Of a stretch of 64,000 nucleotides of DNA, positions 42,503-51,390 are shown piece after piece (positions within the stretch are counted from its first letter, which is position 1; each line of letters opens with the position of its first letter). This stretch comes from CAKRPJ01 sp934376955 (lineage in GTDB: Bacteria; Bacillota; Clostridia; Lachnospirales; Lachnospiraceae). The stretch lies in contig CAKRPJ010000002.1 in the NCBI GenBank assembly GCA_934376955.1, positions 61,456-125,455 on the forward strand, in the 5' to 3' direction. The notes below the pieces were generated by a model. That model saw only the letters and a list, made by a program, of their open reading frames with translations. It had not been told where the DNA came from and searched no databases. The translations under genes were made by a program, and so were the position numbers.

Positions 42503-42597
42503 AGAATCCTGCTTTACAGGATTCTCCGCCTGCAGCGGGTCGCGTTAGCGACATCATTCCATTCCGCCGCAGTGCGATCCCCCGGAGGGGCTTTTTG
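42503..42597 (+). ncRNA. Candidate structured RNA ending in a terminator
   Basis: Three nested or consecutive hairpins are visible. Hairpin 1 is AGAATCCTG/CAGGATTCT (42503-42511 with 42517-42525). CTGCAGCGG (42530-42538) pairs with CCGCCGCAG (42564-42572) with one mismatch, enclosing GTCGC-GTTA-GCGAC (42539-42552). A short CCCC-GGA-GGGG hairpin (42580-42590) then runs into CTTTTTG. It could be a 3' UTR structure or a small RNA; the strand is uncertain because hairpins read both ways, but the T-run favours plus. Confidence 0.4.
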
Positions 42598-42652
42598 CTC
42601 TATAGGAATCATAGTTTTCACACTTTAACGTAACATGATCTTTCCCATAGAG

Positions 42653-42690
42653 CAAAAAAGCCATTCTCTGATCGACCAGAGAATGGCTTT
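42653..42690 (-). terminator. Rho-independent terminator of rpmB (minus strand)
   Basis: AAAGCCATTCTCTG (42657-42670) and CAGAGAATGGCTTT (42677-42690) form a 14-pair stem with a six-base loop, followed on the minus strand by TTTTTT. CCCATAGAGCAAAAAAG (42644-42660) mirrors CTTTTTGCTCTATAGG (42591-42606), so the two opposing ends share sequence. Confidence 0.9.
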
Positions 42691-42716
42691 ATGTTCGTCA
42701 TCTTGTACCGGAGGTA

Positions 42717-42902
42717 TTAAGCTCTCTCAACGAGACCGGATCTTAAGCAAGAAGTACATACATACATCTTCTGAGCTCCGCCATTAACCTTAACCTTTAC
42801 AGACTTAACGTTAGCTTTCCAAATTTTATTGGATCTTCTATGGGAATGGCTAACTCCATTACCAAAGTGAGCAGCTTTTTCACAAATAGCGCATTTTGCC
42901 AT
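42717..42902 (-). CDS. rpmB: Ribosomal protein bL28, zinc-ribbon form
   Basis: L28 is a 50S subunit protein. The 61-residue product shows KCAIC near the start and VCTSC near the end, the four cysteines of the zinc-binding (C+) form, plus HRRSNKIWKANVKSVKV typical of L28. AAGGAGGTGC precedes the start on the minus strand. In many Firmicutes the gene diverges from the yloU-yloV pair, as here. The zinc form hints that a zinc-free paralogue may exist elsewhere. Confidence 0.96.
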   Translation of the reverse strand: MAKCAICEKAAHFGNGVSHSHRRSNKIWKANVKSVKVKVNGGAQKMYVCTSCLRSGLVERA

Positions 42903-42956
42903 GATTGCACCTCCTTAACACTTCTTTGGATTTGTGTAAAAATCCATAACACAAGT

Positions 42957-42985
42957 ATGATAGCAGAAAGTGTAGAATTTTGCAA
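42957..42985 (-). promoter_or_regulatory. Promoter of rpmB
   Basis: On the minus strand TTGCAA (complement of 42980-42985) and TATCAT (complement of 42957-42962) are 17 bases apart. The leader holds a small GGATTT/AAATCC hairpin before the ribosome binding site. Confidence 0.6.
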
Positions 42986-43029
42986 TAGAAAAAACCAAAA
43001 AAATTATTTTTTTTAAGAAAAATATTTTA

Positions 43030-43059
43030 TTGGAATAGACATGGAAACAAGGATATGAT
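43030..43059 (+). promoter_or_regulatory. Promoter of yloU-yloV
   Basis: TTGGAA (43030-43035) and TATGAT (43054-43059) are 18 bases apart. The leader has a hairpin, AGCCGTTT (43076-43083) with AAACGGCT (43094-43101), without a T-run. The very AT-rich tract upstream (about 42985-43029) could serve as an UP element. Confidence 0.55.
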
Positions 43060-43129
43060 ATAGTTAATAGGGAAAAGCCGTTTATGTGAGAAAAAACGGC
43101 TCTAAATCTTATGGAAATGGAGGCAGACT

Positions 43130-43486
43130 ATGAAGGGATGTATTAATAATAAAATGGGACAGATCCTGATCGATCCGGATGTTATTGCTCTTTATGCCGG
43201 GACAACTGCTGTGGAGTGCTTTGGAATCGTCGGCATGGCCGCAGTCAGCATGAAAGATGGTCTTGTAAAGCTTTTAAAGCGGGAAAGCCTGACACACGGA
43301 ATCAATGTAACGATCAATGACAACGCGATCAGTATTGATTTCCATGTGATCGTATCTTATGGAATCAGCATCTCTACGGTTGCTGACAACCTGATCGAAA
43401 ATGTAAAGTATAAAGTAGAAGAATTCACGGGAATGCCGGTTGAGAAGATCAACATCTATGTAGAAGGCGTGCGAGTGATAGATTAA
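43130..43486 (+). CDS. yloU: Asp23/Gls24 family protein YloU
   Basis: The 118-residue protein fits the Asp23/Gls24 (YloU) family: ALYAGTTAVECFGIVGMAAVSMKDGLVKLL, then alternating strands INVTINDNAISIDFHVIVSYGISISTVADNLIENVKYKVEEFTGM. These proteins associate with the membrane and the envelope stress response; exact function is open. ATGGAGG precedes the start. It is 14 bases from the kinase-like gene and conserved beside it across Firmicutes. Confidence 0.9.
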   Translation: MKGCINNKMGQILIDPDVIALYAGTTAVECFGIVGMAAVSMKDGLVKLLKRESLTHGINVTINDNAISIDFHVIVSYGISISTVADNLIENVKYKVEEFTGMPVEKINIYVEGVRVID

Positions 43487-43500
43487 GGAGGAAGTAATCC

Positions 43501-45180
43501 ATGAGTATAAAATCCGCAGACGCTTCACTGCTCCGGGCAGCGATCTTATCAGCTGCAAAGAACCTTGAAGCGAAAAAGGAATGGATTAATGAATTAAATG
43601 TTTTTCCGGTGCCGGACGGCGACACCGGTACCAATATGACAATGACCATTATGGCAGCTGCGCGGGAGGTTGCAGCCCTTGAGGAACCGACAATGATGTC
43701 GATCGCCAAGGCACTGTCTTCCGGTTCTCTGCGCGGGGCGCGAGGAAATTCCGGCGTAATTTTATCACAGCTGTTCCGTGGCTTTACAAAGGAGATCAGC
43801 AATACAGACACAATTACCGTAACGGTTCTCGCCAACGCCTTTACCAGAGCAACGGAAACCGCATACAAGGCTGTTATGAAGCCGAAGGAGGGAACGATCC
43901 TTACGGTTGCCCGGGGGATCTCGGAAAAGGCTGTGGAGCTGGCAGCTGAAACGGAAGATATGGTCGATTTCCTCGAAAAGGTGATCGACTACGGTGACTA
44001 TATCCTGAGCCAGACTCCGGAAATGCTCCCTGTTTTAAAGCAGGCCGGAGTTGTGGATTCCGGCGGACAGGGACTTATGCAGGTCATGAAGGGTGGACTC
44101 GACGGTATCCTTGGCCGTGGTATCCCCTTTGATGCCGTAGCTCCGGCTTCATCCGAGACAGGCACTGTTTCGGCAGGACGTGAGGATTTAGATACTGCGG
44201 ATATCAAATTCGGCTACTGCACCGAATTTATCATCAATGTGGAGAAAAAGTACGACGACGAGGAAGAACAGAAATTCAAGGGCTTCTTAGAATCCATCGG
44301 AGACTGTGTTGTGGTCGTTTCCGATGACGATGTGGTAAAGGTACATGTTCACACCAATAATCCCGGAAAGGCGATCGAGAAGGCTCTCACCTACGGATCT
44401 CTTTCCAGAATGAAGATCGACAATATGCGTGAGGAGCATCATGAACGTCTGATTCAGAATGCGTCAAAGAAGGCGGCAGAGGAAAGCCACAAGGAAGAAG
44501 AAAAGCCGGAGGAGCCGAGAAAACCCTATGGCTTTATCGCAGTGTCCATCGGAGAAGGCCTCGGCGAGATCTTTAAGGGGATCGGCGCAGACTACCTGAT
44601 TGAAGGCGGACAGACGATGAACCCGAGTACCGAGGATATGTTAAACGCCATCGATAAGGTCAATGCAGATGTCATCTACATCCTTCCGAATAATAAAAAC
44701 ATCATTCTTGCAGCTGAGCAGGCCAGAAGCATGGTGGAAGATAAAAAGATCTATGTGGTGCCGTCAAAAACGGTACCCCAGGGAATTGCAGCCCTTATTA
44801 ATTTCCTGCCGGATGCAACTCCTGACGAAAACCTGCAGAGCATGACAGAGGAAATGCAGAATGTCCATACCGGTCAGATCACCTATGCTGTCCGCAACAC
44901 CTCGATCGACGGAATGGAGATCAAAGAAGGCGATATCATGGGAATCGGCGATTACGGAATGCTCGCAGTCGGCAAGGAGATTGAGGACGTTTCCCTTGAA
45001 TCATTAAAGAAGATGGTAACGGAGGAATCGGAGCTTATCAGTATTTATTATGGCGAAGATGTCTCTGAGGAGGATGCACAGAAGCTGCTCACCCGCGTTC
45101 AGGAGGAATTCCCGGATTGCGAGGCAGAGCTTAATAATGGAGGACAGCCGATCTACTACTATCTGCTGTCTGTTGAATAA
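43501..45180 (+). CDS. FakA/YloV-type fatty acid kinase-like protein
   Basis: The 559-residue protein has an N-terminal DhaL (DAK phosphatase) domain of about 200 residues with NVFPVPDGDTGTNM, SSGSLRGARGNSGVILSQLFRG and VDSGGQGL, which bind ATP and magnesium. A middle domain with CTEFIINVEKKYD and a C-terminal domain follow. FakA phosphorylates fatty acids held by FakB for phospholipid synthesis; no fakB is in this window. AAGGAGGAAG lies before the ATG. The yloU-yloV-recG order is conserved. Confidence 0.88.
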   Translation: MSIKSADASLLRAAILSAAKNLEAKKEWINELNVFPVPDGDTGTNMTMTIMAAAREVAALEEPTMMSIAKALSSGSLRGARGNSGVILSQLFRGFTKEISNTDTITVTVLANAFTRATETAYKAVMKPKEGTILTVARGISEKAVELAAETEDMVDFLEKVIDYGDYILSQTPEMLPVLKQAGVVDSGGQGLMQVMKGGLDGILGRGIPFDAVAPASSETGTVSAGREDLDTADIKFGYCTEFIINVEKKYDDEEEQKFKGFLESIGDCVVVVSDDDVVKVHVHTNNPGKAIEKALTYGSLSRMKIDNMREEHHERLIQNASKKAAEESHKEEEKPEEPRKPYGFIAVSIGEGLGEIFKGIGADYLIEGGQTMNPSTEDMLNAIDKVNADVIYILPNNKNIILAAEQARSMVEDKKIYVVPSKTVPQGIAALINFLPDATPDENLQSMTEEMQNVHTGQITYAVRNTSIDGMEIKEGDIMGIGDYGMLAVGKEIEDVSLESLKKMVTEESELISIYYGEDVSEEDAQKLLTRVQEEFPDCEAELNNGGQPIYYYLLSVE

Positions 45181-45193
45181 TCGGATCGATAGG

Positions 45194-45241
45194 AAAAGCT
45201 GCTGCTGTCAGCCTGTGAAGGGGCTGAAACAGCAGCTTTTT
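45194..45241 (+). terminator. Rho-independent terminator after the FakA-type gene
   Basis: AAAAGCTGCTG (45194-45204) pairs with CAGCAGCTTTT (45230-45240), with an inner TCAGCC/GGCTGA helix (45208-45213 with 45222-45227), then a fifth T. It isolates yloU-yloV from recG. Confidence 0.85.
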
Positions 45242-45253
45242 GAGCTCCTTTAA

Positions 45254-45294
45254 CCGAATCAAACAAAAAAGGCGGATTGCGAATATCCGCTTGA
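45254..45294 (+). repeat. Dispersed palindromic repeat, copy 2
   Basis: The copy begins CCGAATCAAA and contains GCGGAT (45272-45277) and ATCCGC (45285-45290) around the same TGCGAAT loop as copy 1. The left part has an A-rich change, shortening the stem by two pairs. It lies between the terminator and recG and ends just before a possible upstream ATG of recG. Confidence 0.8.
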
Positions 45295-45315
45295 TAAATG
45301 GAATTGGAAGATAAT

Positions 45316-47370
45316 ATGAATAATCAGATCACATTGAAGGCATTAAAAGGAATCGGAGATAAGACGGCAGCATTATTTGCACGGCTTGGGATCGAAACTT
45401 TGGATGATCTTCTCCATTATTATCCACGCGGGTATGATACCTTCAAGCCGCCCTGTGCCATCGGTGAATTAAAGGATAGTGAGACGCAGGCGGTGGAGGG
45501 ATATATAAAGAGCTCTGCCACAGCAAGACATTTTGGCGGCATCTCCATGGTGACGGTGGTTATAAGTGATATGACGGGAAAGCTGAAGCTTGTATGGTAT
45601 CACATGCCGTATCTGAAAAACACATTGCATATCGACAGCCACTACATCTTTCGCGGAAAGGTTACAAAAAAGAAGGCCGGGCTTACCATGGATCAGCCTC
45701 AGATCTTTACACCGGGGCTCTATGAGGCGATGCAAAAGCATATACAGCCGATCTATGCCCAGACAAAGGGCCTTGGAAATAAAACGATCCAGTCTGCCAT
45801 CGAGCAGACTTTAAATATCCGAAAGCTGGAGCAGGACTGGCTTCCGTCCGGTCTTCGGAAAAAGAATGAGTTGGCGGAGTATAACTTTGCAATCGAGCAC
45901 ATCCATTTTCCGGAGGACGAGAAGGAGCTTTTCTTTGCCCGAAAGAGGCTTGTATATGATGAATTTTTCCTGTTTATTTTAAAGGTACGCCGTCTGAAGG
46001 AAAAGCGAAGCGAGATAAAGAGCTCCTTTGCGATCAAAAATGACACGCTATGCCGGTCGGTGTGGAGTAAGCTCCCTTACAGCCTGACAGCGGCTCAGGA
46101 GCGTACCCTCAATGAAGTCCTTGCCGATATGCGGAGTGGCATGGCAATGAATCGTCTGATCCAGGGAGATGTCGGCTCCGGAAAAACGATCATAGCAGTC
46201 CTTGCCTTGCTTGCCGTGGCAGAAAACGGGCATCAGGGTGCGCTCATGGTGCCGACAGAGGTGCTTGCCAGACAACACTTTGAAGCCATCGAAGCACTTT
46301 TGAAAGAACAGGAGCTGCCGATGAAGGCCATTTTATTGACAGGCTCCATGACGGCAAAGGAAAAGCGTGAGGCATATAAAAAGATCGCCTCCCATGAGGC
46401 AGACATAGTGATCGGCACACATGCACTTATTCAGGAAAAGGTCGTCTATGATGATCTGGCACTTGTTGTCACGGATGAGCAGCACCGCTTCGGGGTACTT
46501 CAGAGAGAGCAGTTTGGGAACAAGGGAGATCTGCCCCATGTTCTTGTAATGAGTGCTACACCGATCCCGCGGACACTGGCGATCATCCTGTATGGAGATC
46601 TTGACATTTCCGTGATCGATGAGCTTCCGGCAAACCGCCTTCCGATCAAAAACTGTGTTGTAGATACGAGCTACCGTAAGCGGGCCTATAAATTTATTGC
46701 AGATGAAGCGGCAAAGGGGCATCAGGCATACATTATCTGCCCTATGGTTGAAAAGAGTGAGATGATCGAGGCCGAAAATGTTATCGACTATACGAAGGCT
46801 TTAAAGGAAGAACTTCCGGGGCTTGAGATTTCCTATTTGCATGGAAAAATGAAGCCGAAGGAAAAAAATTCGATCATGGAGCAATTTGCGGCCGGAAAGA
46901 TCGACGTTCTGGTTTCAACCACGGTAATTGAGGTGGGCGTCAATGTGCCGAATGCGACGGTAATGATGATCGAAAATGCGGAACGCTTCGGATTAGCCCA
47001 GCTCCATCAGCTCAGGGGGCGTGTGGGACGCGGAAAGGATCAGTCCTATTGTATTATGGTTAATGTCGGAGGGAATCCGGATAAGAACGCGAGGCTTCAG
47101 GTACTAAAAAAATCCAACGATGGATTTTATATCGCGTCAGAGGATCTTAAGCTTAGAGGCCCGGGAGATATATTCGGAGTGCGACAAAGCGGAGAGCTGG
47201 AGTTTAAGCTGGCAGATATCTATACGGATGCAGCCATACTGAAAACGGTCTCAGAGGATGTGCAGGCACTACTGGAAAAAGACGAGGAGCTTTCATTGCC
47301 GGAGCATGCACTCTTAAAAAAACGGCTGGACCGGTATATGGCACGCAGCGCCGAAAAGCTTAATTTATAG
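45316..47370 (+). CDS. recG: ATP-dependent DNA helicase RecG
   Basis: RecG reverses stalled forks and processes branched DNA. The wedge (OB) domain covers about 1-160, with LKGIGDKTAALFARLGIETLDDLLHYYPRGYD at the start. The helicase core has GDVGSGKT, the DEQHRFG box, SATPIPRTLAI, LRGRVGRG and GPGDIFGVRQSG. The length is 684 residues. ATG 45316 is chosen with GGAAG five bases upstream; ATG 45298, at the edge of the repeat, has no binding site. Confidence 0.95.
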   Translation: MNNQITLKALKGIGDKTAALFARLGIETLDDLLHYYPRGYDTFKPPCAIGELKDSETQAVEGYIKSSATARHFGGISMVTVVISDMTGKLKLVWYHMPYLKNTLHIDSHYIFRGKVTKKKAGLTMDQPQIFTPGLYEAMQKHIQPIYAQTKGLGNKTIQSAIEQTLNIRKLEQDWLPSGLRKKNELAEYNFAIEHIHFPEDEKELFFARKRLVYDEFFLFILKVRRLKEKRSEIKSSFAIKNDTLCRSVWSKLPYSLTAAQERTLNEVLADMRSGMAMNRLIQGDVGSGKTIIAVLALLAVAENGHQGALMVPTEVLARQHFEAIEALLKEQELPMKAILLTGSMTAKEKREAYKKIASHEADIVIGTHALIQEKVVYDDLALVVTDEQHRFGVLQREQFGNKGDLPHVLVMSATPIPRTLAIILYGDLDISVIDELPANRLPIKNCVVDTSYRKRAYKFIADEAAKGHQAYIICPMVEKSEMIEAENVIDYTKALKEELPGLEISYLHGKMKPKEKNSIMEQFAAGKIDVLVSTTVIEVGVNVPNATVMMIENAERFGLAQLHQLRGRVGRGKDQSYCIMVNVGGNPDKNARLQVLKKSNDGFYIASEDLKLRGPGDIFGVRQSGELEFKLADIYTDAAILKTVSEDVQALLEKDEELSLPEHALLKKRLDRYMARSAEKLNL

Positions 47371-47376
47371 AGCCGA

Positions 47377-47444
47377 TTGAAGAAAAGTGCGGTCTATGGT
47401 ATGATATTAGATACAAAGTAACTATGAAGGTACTGAATAGTTAC
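47377..47444 (+). promoter_or_regulatory. Promoter with overlapping inverted repeat before the M42 peptidase
   Basis: TTGAAG (47377-47382) and TATGAT (47400-47405) are 17 bases apart. GTAACTAT (47418-47425) and ATAGTTAC (47437-47444) form a perfect eight-base inverted repeat with 11 bases between, starting just downstream of the expected transcript start. Its position suits a repressor operator. Confidence 0.55.
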
Positions 47445-47477
47445 GATACATAAAATAATCAGAAGGGGTAAGGTGCA

Positions 47478-48518
47478 ATGAAGGAAAACGAAAAATATGT
47501 AGAGTATATGGTGGAACAGGCAGGAAAGCTGATCTCCATCGACAGCCCGTCCGGTTACGGCCATGAAGTCGGGGAATATCTTATCAAGGAGCTTACAGCC
47601 ATGGGATTTCATGCATACCGCACCGTAAAAGGCGGCGTGATCGCAGATCTTGGCGGAGAAGCTTCTGACGATGCGATTCTTTTAGAGGCTCACTGCGATA
47701 CACTCGGAGCAATGGTTCATGAGATCAAGGCAGACGGACGCCTTAAAATGACGAATGTAGGCGGAATGCAGCCAAACAATGCAGAGGCAGAGAATGTCCG
47801 CGTCATTACAAAGTTTAACGGGATCTATGAGGGAACCTGCCAGCTTATAAATCCGTCGAAGCATGTCAATAACGATTATTCCACAACTCAAAGAAGCTGG
47901 GATACGCTGGAGATCGTTCTCGATGAGGACGTCCGCACAAAGGCAGATGTTCAGGCACTCGGCATCATGCCGGGTGACTATGTATGCTTTGAGCCCCGCT
48001 TCCGCGTGACAGAGAGCGGATATATCAAGAGCCGTTTCCTTGATGACAAGCTTTCCTCCTCCATTCTTCTCGGATATGCAAAATATCTCAAGGAAGAAAA
48101 TGTAAAGACAAAGAGAAAGATATACCTTCACTTTACGATCTTTGAGGAGGTAGGACACGGCGGATGTGCTCCGGTACCGGAGGGAGTAACAGAGGCATGG
48201 TCGGTTGATATGGGATGTGTCGGAACCGGCATCCAGTGTACGGAGCGTCAGGTATCCATCTGTGCAAAGGATTCCGGCGGCCCATATAACTATGATGTCG
48301 TAAAGAGACAGATCGAGCTGGCAAAGGAAAACGGAATCGATTTTGCAGTCGATATCTATCCTTACTATGGCTCTGATGTTGAGGCAACCTTAAAAGCAGG
48401 AAATGATATCCGTCACGGACTGATCGGACCGGGCGTATATGCATCCCACGGCTACGAGAGAAGCCATAAGGACGGCGTTGAGAACACCTTCCGTCTTATC
48501 AAGGCATATCTTGGCTAA
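47478..48518 (+). CDS. M42 family metallopeptidase (glutamyl aminopeptidase-like)
   Basis: The 346-residue protein resembles M42 zinc aminopeptidases and endoglucanase-like relatives: SIDSPSGYGHEVGEYL, LLEAHCDTLGAMVHEI (first metal ligands), RFLDDKLSSSILL, FTIFEEVGHGG (catalytic Glu and ligand), SVDMGCVG and GPGVYASHGYERSHKDGVENTFRLI. It is likely a cytoplasmic peptidase for short peptides. It stands alone with its own promoter, between recG and topB. AGAAGGGGTAAGG lies before the ATG. Confidence 0.9.
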   Translation: MKENEKYVEYMVEQAGKLISIDSPSGYGHEVGEYLIKELTAMGFHAYRTVKGGVIADLGGEASDDAILLEAHCDTLGAMVHEIKADGRLKMTNVGGMQPNNAEAENVRVITKFNGIYEGTCQLINPSKHVNNDYSTTQRSWDTLEIVLDEDVRTKADVQALGIMPGDYVCFEPRFRVTESGYIKSRFLDDKLSSSILLGYAKYLKEENVKTKRKIYLHFTIFEEVGHGGCAPVPEGVTEAWSVDMGCVGTGIQCTERQVSICAKDSGGPYNYDVVKRQIELAKENGIDFAVDIYPYYGSDVEATLKAGNDIRHGLIGPGVYASHGYERSHKDGVENTFRLIKAYLG

Positions 48519-48560
48519 ACAGATCAAAAAGATTATGGCAAATTCAGGGAGGAATAGTCG

Positions 48561-50795
48561 GTGAAGTCACTTGTAATAGCGGAAAAACCATCTGTGGCGC
48601 GGGATATCGCCAGAGTATTAAAATGCACAAAGAGCGGAAACGGCGCAATAGAAGGCGATAAATACGTGGTTACATGGGGGCTGGGGCATCTTGTTACATT
48701 AGCTGACCCGGAGGACTATGACAAACGGTATAAAGAATGGAAGGCAGAGGATCTTCCCATGCTGCCGGATATCTTCAAGCTTGAGGTTATCCGGCAGACT
48801 GCCGGACAGTACAACGCCGTAAAGACACAGATACACAGAAAAGATATCGGAACGATCATCATCGCGACAGACGCAGGCCGGGAAGGGGAGCTGGTGGCAA
48901 GACTGATCCTTTTAAAGGCCGGAGCAAAAAAGCCGTTAAAGCGCCTCTGGATCTCGTCCGTCACAGACAAGGCGATCCGGGAGGGCTTTTCAAATCTCAA
49001 GGATGGCCGGGAGTATGAGTCTCTCTACGATGCCGCCTTATGCCGCGCGGAGGCGGACTGGCTCGTGGGGATCAATGCCACAAGAGCTTTGACCTGTAAG
49101 TACAATGCACAGCTCTCCTGCGGTCGTGTCCAGACCCCCACTCTGGCAATGATCGCAAAGAGAGAGGAGCAGATCAGAAGCTTTGTGCCGAAGCCGTACT
49201 ATGGAATACGGGCAAAGGCAGGAGAGCTCATCCTGTCATGGAAGGACAAAAAGAGTGGGAGCGGACGTTCCTTTGAGGGAGAACGGATCAAGAGGCTCGC
49301 AGGCTCTTTAAAGGGACAAAAAGCGGTCGTTACAGACGTAAAAAAGATACCGAAAAAGACAATGGCCCCATTGCTTTATGATCTGACGGAATTGCAGCGG
49401 GAAGCAAACAGAAGGTTCGATTATTCAGCCAAGCAGACCCTTAATATCATGCAGCGTCTCTACGAAAATCATAAGCTTTTGACGTATCCCAGAACGGATT
49501 CAAGGTATCTGAGTGCGGATATTGTCCCGACCCTTAAAGAACGCCTTAAGGCGTGCTCTGTCGGGCCCTACAGAGGGTTAGCCGGAAGACTGATAAATCG
49601 CCCGTTCCCTGCAAAGCCGTATTTTGTGAATGATAAGAAGGTTTCTGACCACCATGCGATCATCCCGACGGAGCAATATGTAGATCTTACCCATCTTACC
49701 ATCGATGAGAGGCGGATCTATGATCTGGTGGTCAGGCGGTTTATTGCCGTTATGTATCCGGCTTTTGAATACGAAGAAACAACACTTTCTGTAAACATCG
49801 GCAATGAGGTGTTTACCGCCCATGGAAATATGATAATAGACTCAGGCTGGAAGGCGGTATATGAGGACACAGGGGCAGAGCCCGAAGATGATAACGAGGC
49901 TGCGGACGAAGATACCTTTGAGACAAAAAGCCAGAAGCTTCCTTTGCTAAAGGCCGGTGACGAGATAAAGGGTCTTATATTTACCGTGACTGAGGGGAAA
50001 ACAAAGCCTCCGGCAAGATTTACAGAGGCAGCGCTTCTGTCTGCCATGGAAAATCCCATCATGTATATGGAATCCAAGGACAGAGCTATGGCGAAAACAC
50101 TGGGAGAAACGGGAGGTCTCGGAACGGTTGCAACGAGAGCCGATATTATTGAAAAGCTGTTTTCCGGATTTTTGATCGAAAAGAAAGGAAAAGAGCTGCT
50201 TCTCACCTCTAAGGCAAAGCAGCTTCTAAGCCTTGTTCCGGAGGATCTAAGGAAGCCGGAGCTTACGGCAGACTGGGAGATGAAGCTTTCAAGGATCGCG
50301 AAGGGAACGCTTCGCAGAGATGACTTTATGAAGGATATCCGGGTATACTCAAGAGAGCTTACGGATGAGATAAAGGGAGGATCAGGGACATTCCGTCACG
50401 ACAATCTCACGAATAAAAAATGTCCGGAATGCGGAAAGCCCATGCTGTTAGTGAAGGGAAAAAACAGTGAGCTTCTTGTCTGTCAGGACAGAGAATGCGG
50501 ATATCGGGAGGTATTATCAAGAACCTCCAATGCCAGATGTCCGGTGTGCCATAAAAAGCTGGAGCTTCGGGGAAAAGGAGATGGACAGCTTTTCGTCTGC
50601 TCCTGCGGATACAAGGAAAAGCTTTCTGCTTTCCGTGCAAGGCGGCAGAAGGAAGGGGCCGGAGTATCCAAGAGAGATGTGGCAAATTATATGAACAAAC
50701 AGAGAAAGGAGGCATCTGAGCCTGTGAATAATGCTTTTGCACAGGCACTGGCCGGAATACGGCTGGGAGAAAACAGAGAAAACGATGAAGGTTAG
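48561..50795 (+). CDS. topB: DNA topoisomerase III with zinc ribbons
   Basis: This type IA topoisomerase relaxes and decatenates single-stranded regions. The 744-residue protein starts at GTG behind GGGAGGAA. The Toprim domain begins VIAEKPSVARDIARVL with TDAGREGELVARL, and the active tyrosine is in LTYPRTDSRYLS. The last 130 residues hold two zinc ribbons (CPECGKPMLLV ... CQDREC; CPVCHKKLEL ... CSCG). It overlaps the GNAT gene by 11 bases. A second topB-like gene lies 10 kb away. Confidence 0.93.
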   Translation: MKSLVIAEKPSVARDIARVLKCTKSGNGAIEGDKYVVTWGLGHLVTLADPEDYDKRYKEWKAEDLPMLPDIFKLEVIRQTAGQYNAVKTQIHRKDIGTIIIATDAGREGELVARLILLKAGAKKPLKRLWISSVTDKAIREGFSNLKDGREYESLYDAALCRAEADWLVGINATRALTCKYNAQLSCGRVQTPTLAMIAKREEQIRSFVPKPYYGIRAKAGELILSWKDKKSGSGRSFEGERIKRLAGSLKGQKAVVTDVKKIPKKTMAPLLYDLTELQREANRRFDYSAKQTLNIMQRLYENHKLLTYPRTDSRYLSADIVPTLKERLKACSVGPYRGLAGRLINRPFPAKPYFVNDKKVSDHHAIIPTEQYVDLTHLTIDERRIYDLVVRRFIAVMYPAFEYEETTLSVNIGNEVFTAHGNMIIDSGWKAVYEDTGAEPEDDNEAADEDTFETKSQKLPLLKAGDEIKGLIFTVTEGKTKPPARFTEAALLSAMENPIMYMESKDRAMAKTLGETGGLGTVATRADIIEKLFSGFLIEKKGKELLLTSKAKQLLSLVPEDLRKPELTADWEMKLSRIAKGTLRRDDFMKDIRVYSRELTDEIKGGSGTFRHDNLTNKKCPECGKPMLLVKGKNSELLVCQDRECGYREVLSRTSNARCPVCHKKLELRGKGDGQLFVCSCGYKEKLSAFRARRQKEGAGVSKRDVANYMNKQRKEASEPVNNAFAQALAGIRLGENRENDEG

Positions 50796-51315
50796 AAAAG
50801 CGATGGATGCCGTGAGTCTGGAAAAGATCCTGGCTCTCTATAATGAGGCATTTCCGGAGGGAGAGCAGAAGCCCTTCCGAATGCTGGTAGAAAAGCAGGA
50901 GGAGGGAAACGTAGATATCCTATATCTTGAGGAGGAGGATGAATTTGCCGGTCTTGCGATCATGGCAGCGGAAAAGGATCTTGTCCTTCTTGACTATTTT
51001 GCGATCGACAGTAGGAAAAGAAACGGCGGTGCAGGTTCCCGCGCCCTGAAGGCCCTGATGGATTATTATGATGGAATGCGGATGATCCTTGAGATCGAGA
51101 GCACGAAGGTCGATTGTCCGGATCATAGTCTGCGTGCCCGCAGAAAGGGCTTTTACCACCGCAATGGCATGACGGAGCTTCCGTTTGATGTATCCTTTTT
51201 CGGGATCGAAATGGAGACAATGAGCAACGGTACCATGATCGACGGAAATGAATATGTAGATCTGTACCGAAACATATTCGGGTCTGAGGTGGCAGACAGA
51301 GTCCGTGTGCTGTAA
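50785..51315 (+). CDS. GNAT family N-acetyltransferase
   Basis: The roughly 176-residue protein has a GNAT-like fold: MKVRKAMDAVSLEKILALYNEAFPEGEQ, then LDYFAIDSRKRNGGAGSRALKALMDYY, with the acetyl-CoA-binding stretch RKRNGGAGSRAL, and RRKGFYHRNGM. The substrate is unknown. The ATG at 50785 overlaps the topB end; the longer in-frame start at 50731 lies deep in topB. Confidence 0.8.
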   Translation: MKVRKAMDAVSLEKILALYNEAFPEGEQKPFRMLVEKQEEGNVDILYLEEEDEFAGLAIMAAEKDLVLLDYFAIDSRKRNGGAGSRALKALMDYYDGMRMILEIESTKVDCPDHSLRARRKGFYHRNGMTELPFDVSFFGIEMETMSNGTMIDGNEYVDLYRNIFGSEVADRVRVL

Positions 51316-51390
51316 ATATAAACGTGAAAAAAATCTCTATAATGAATCGATTTTGAAATGAAACAAGACAACAGGAGGACAAATTTTAAT

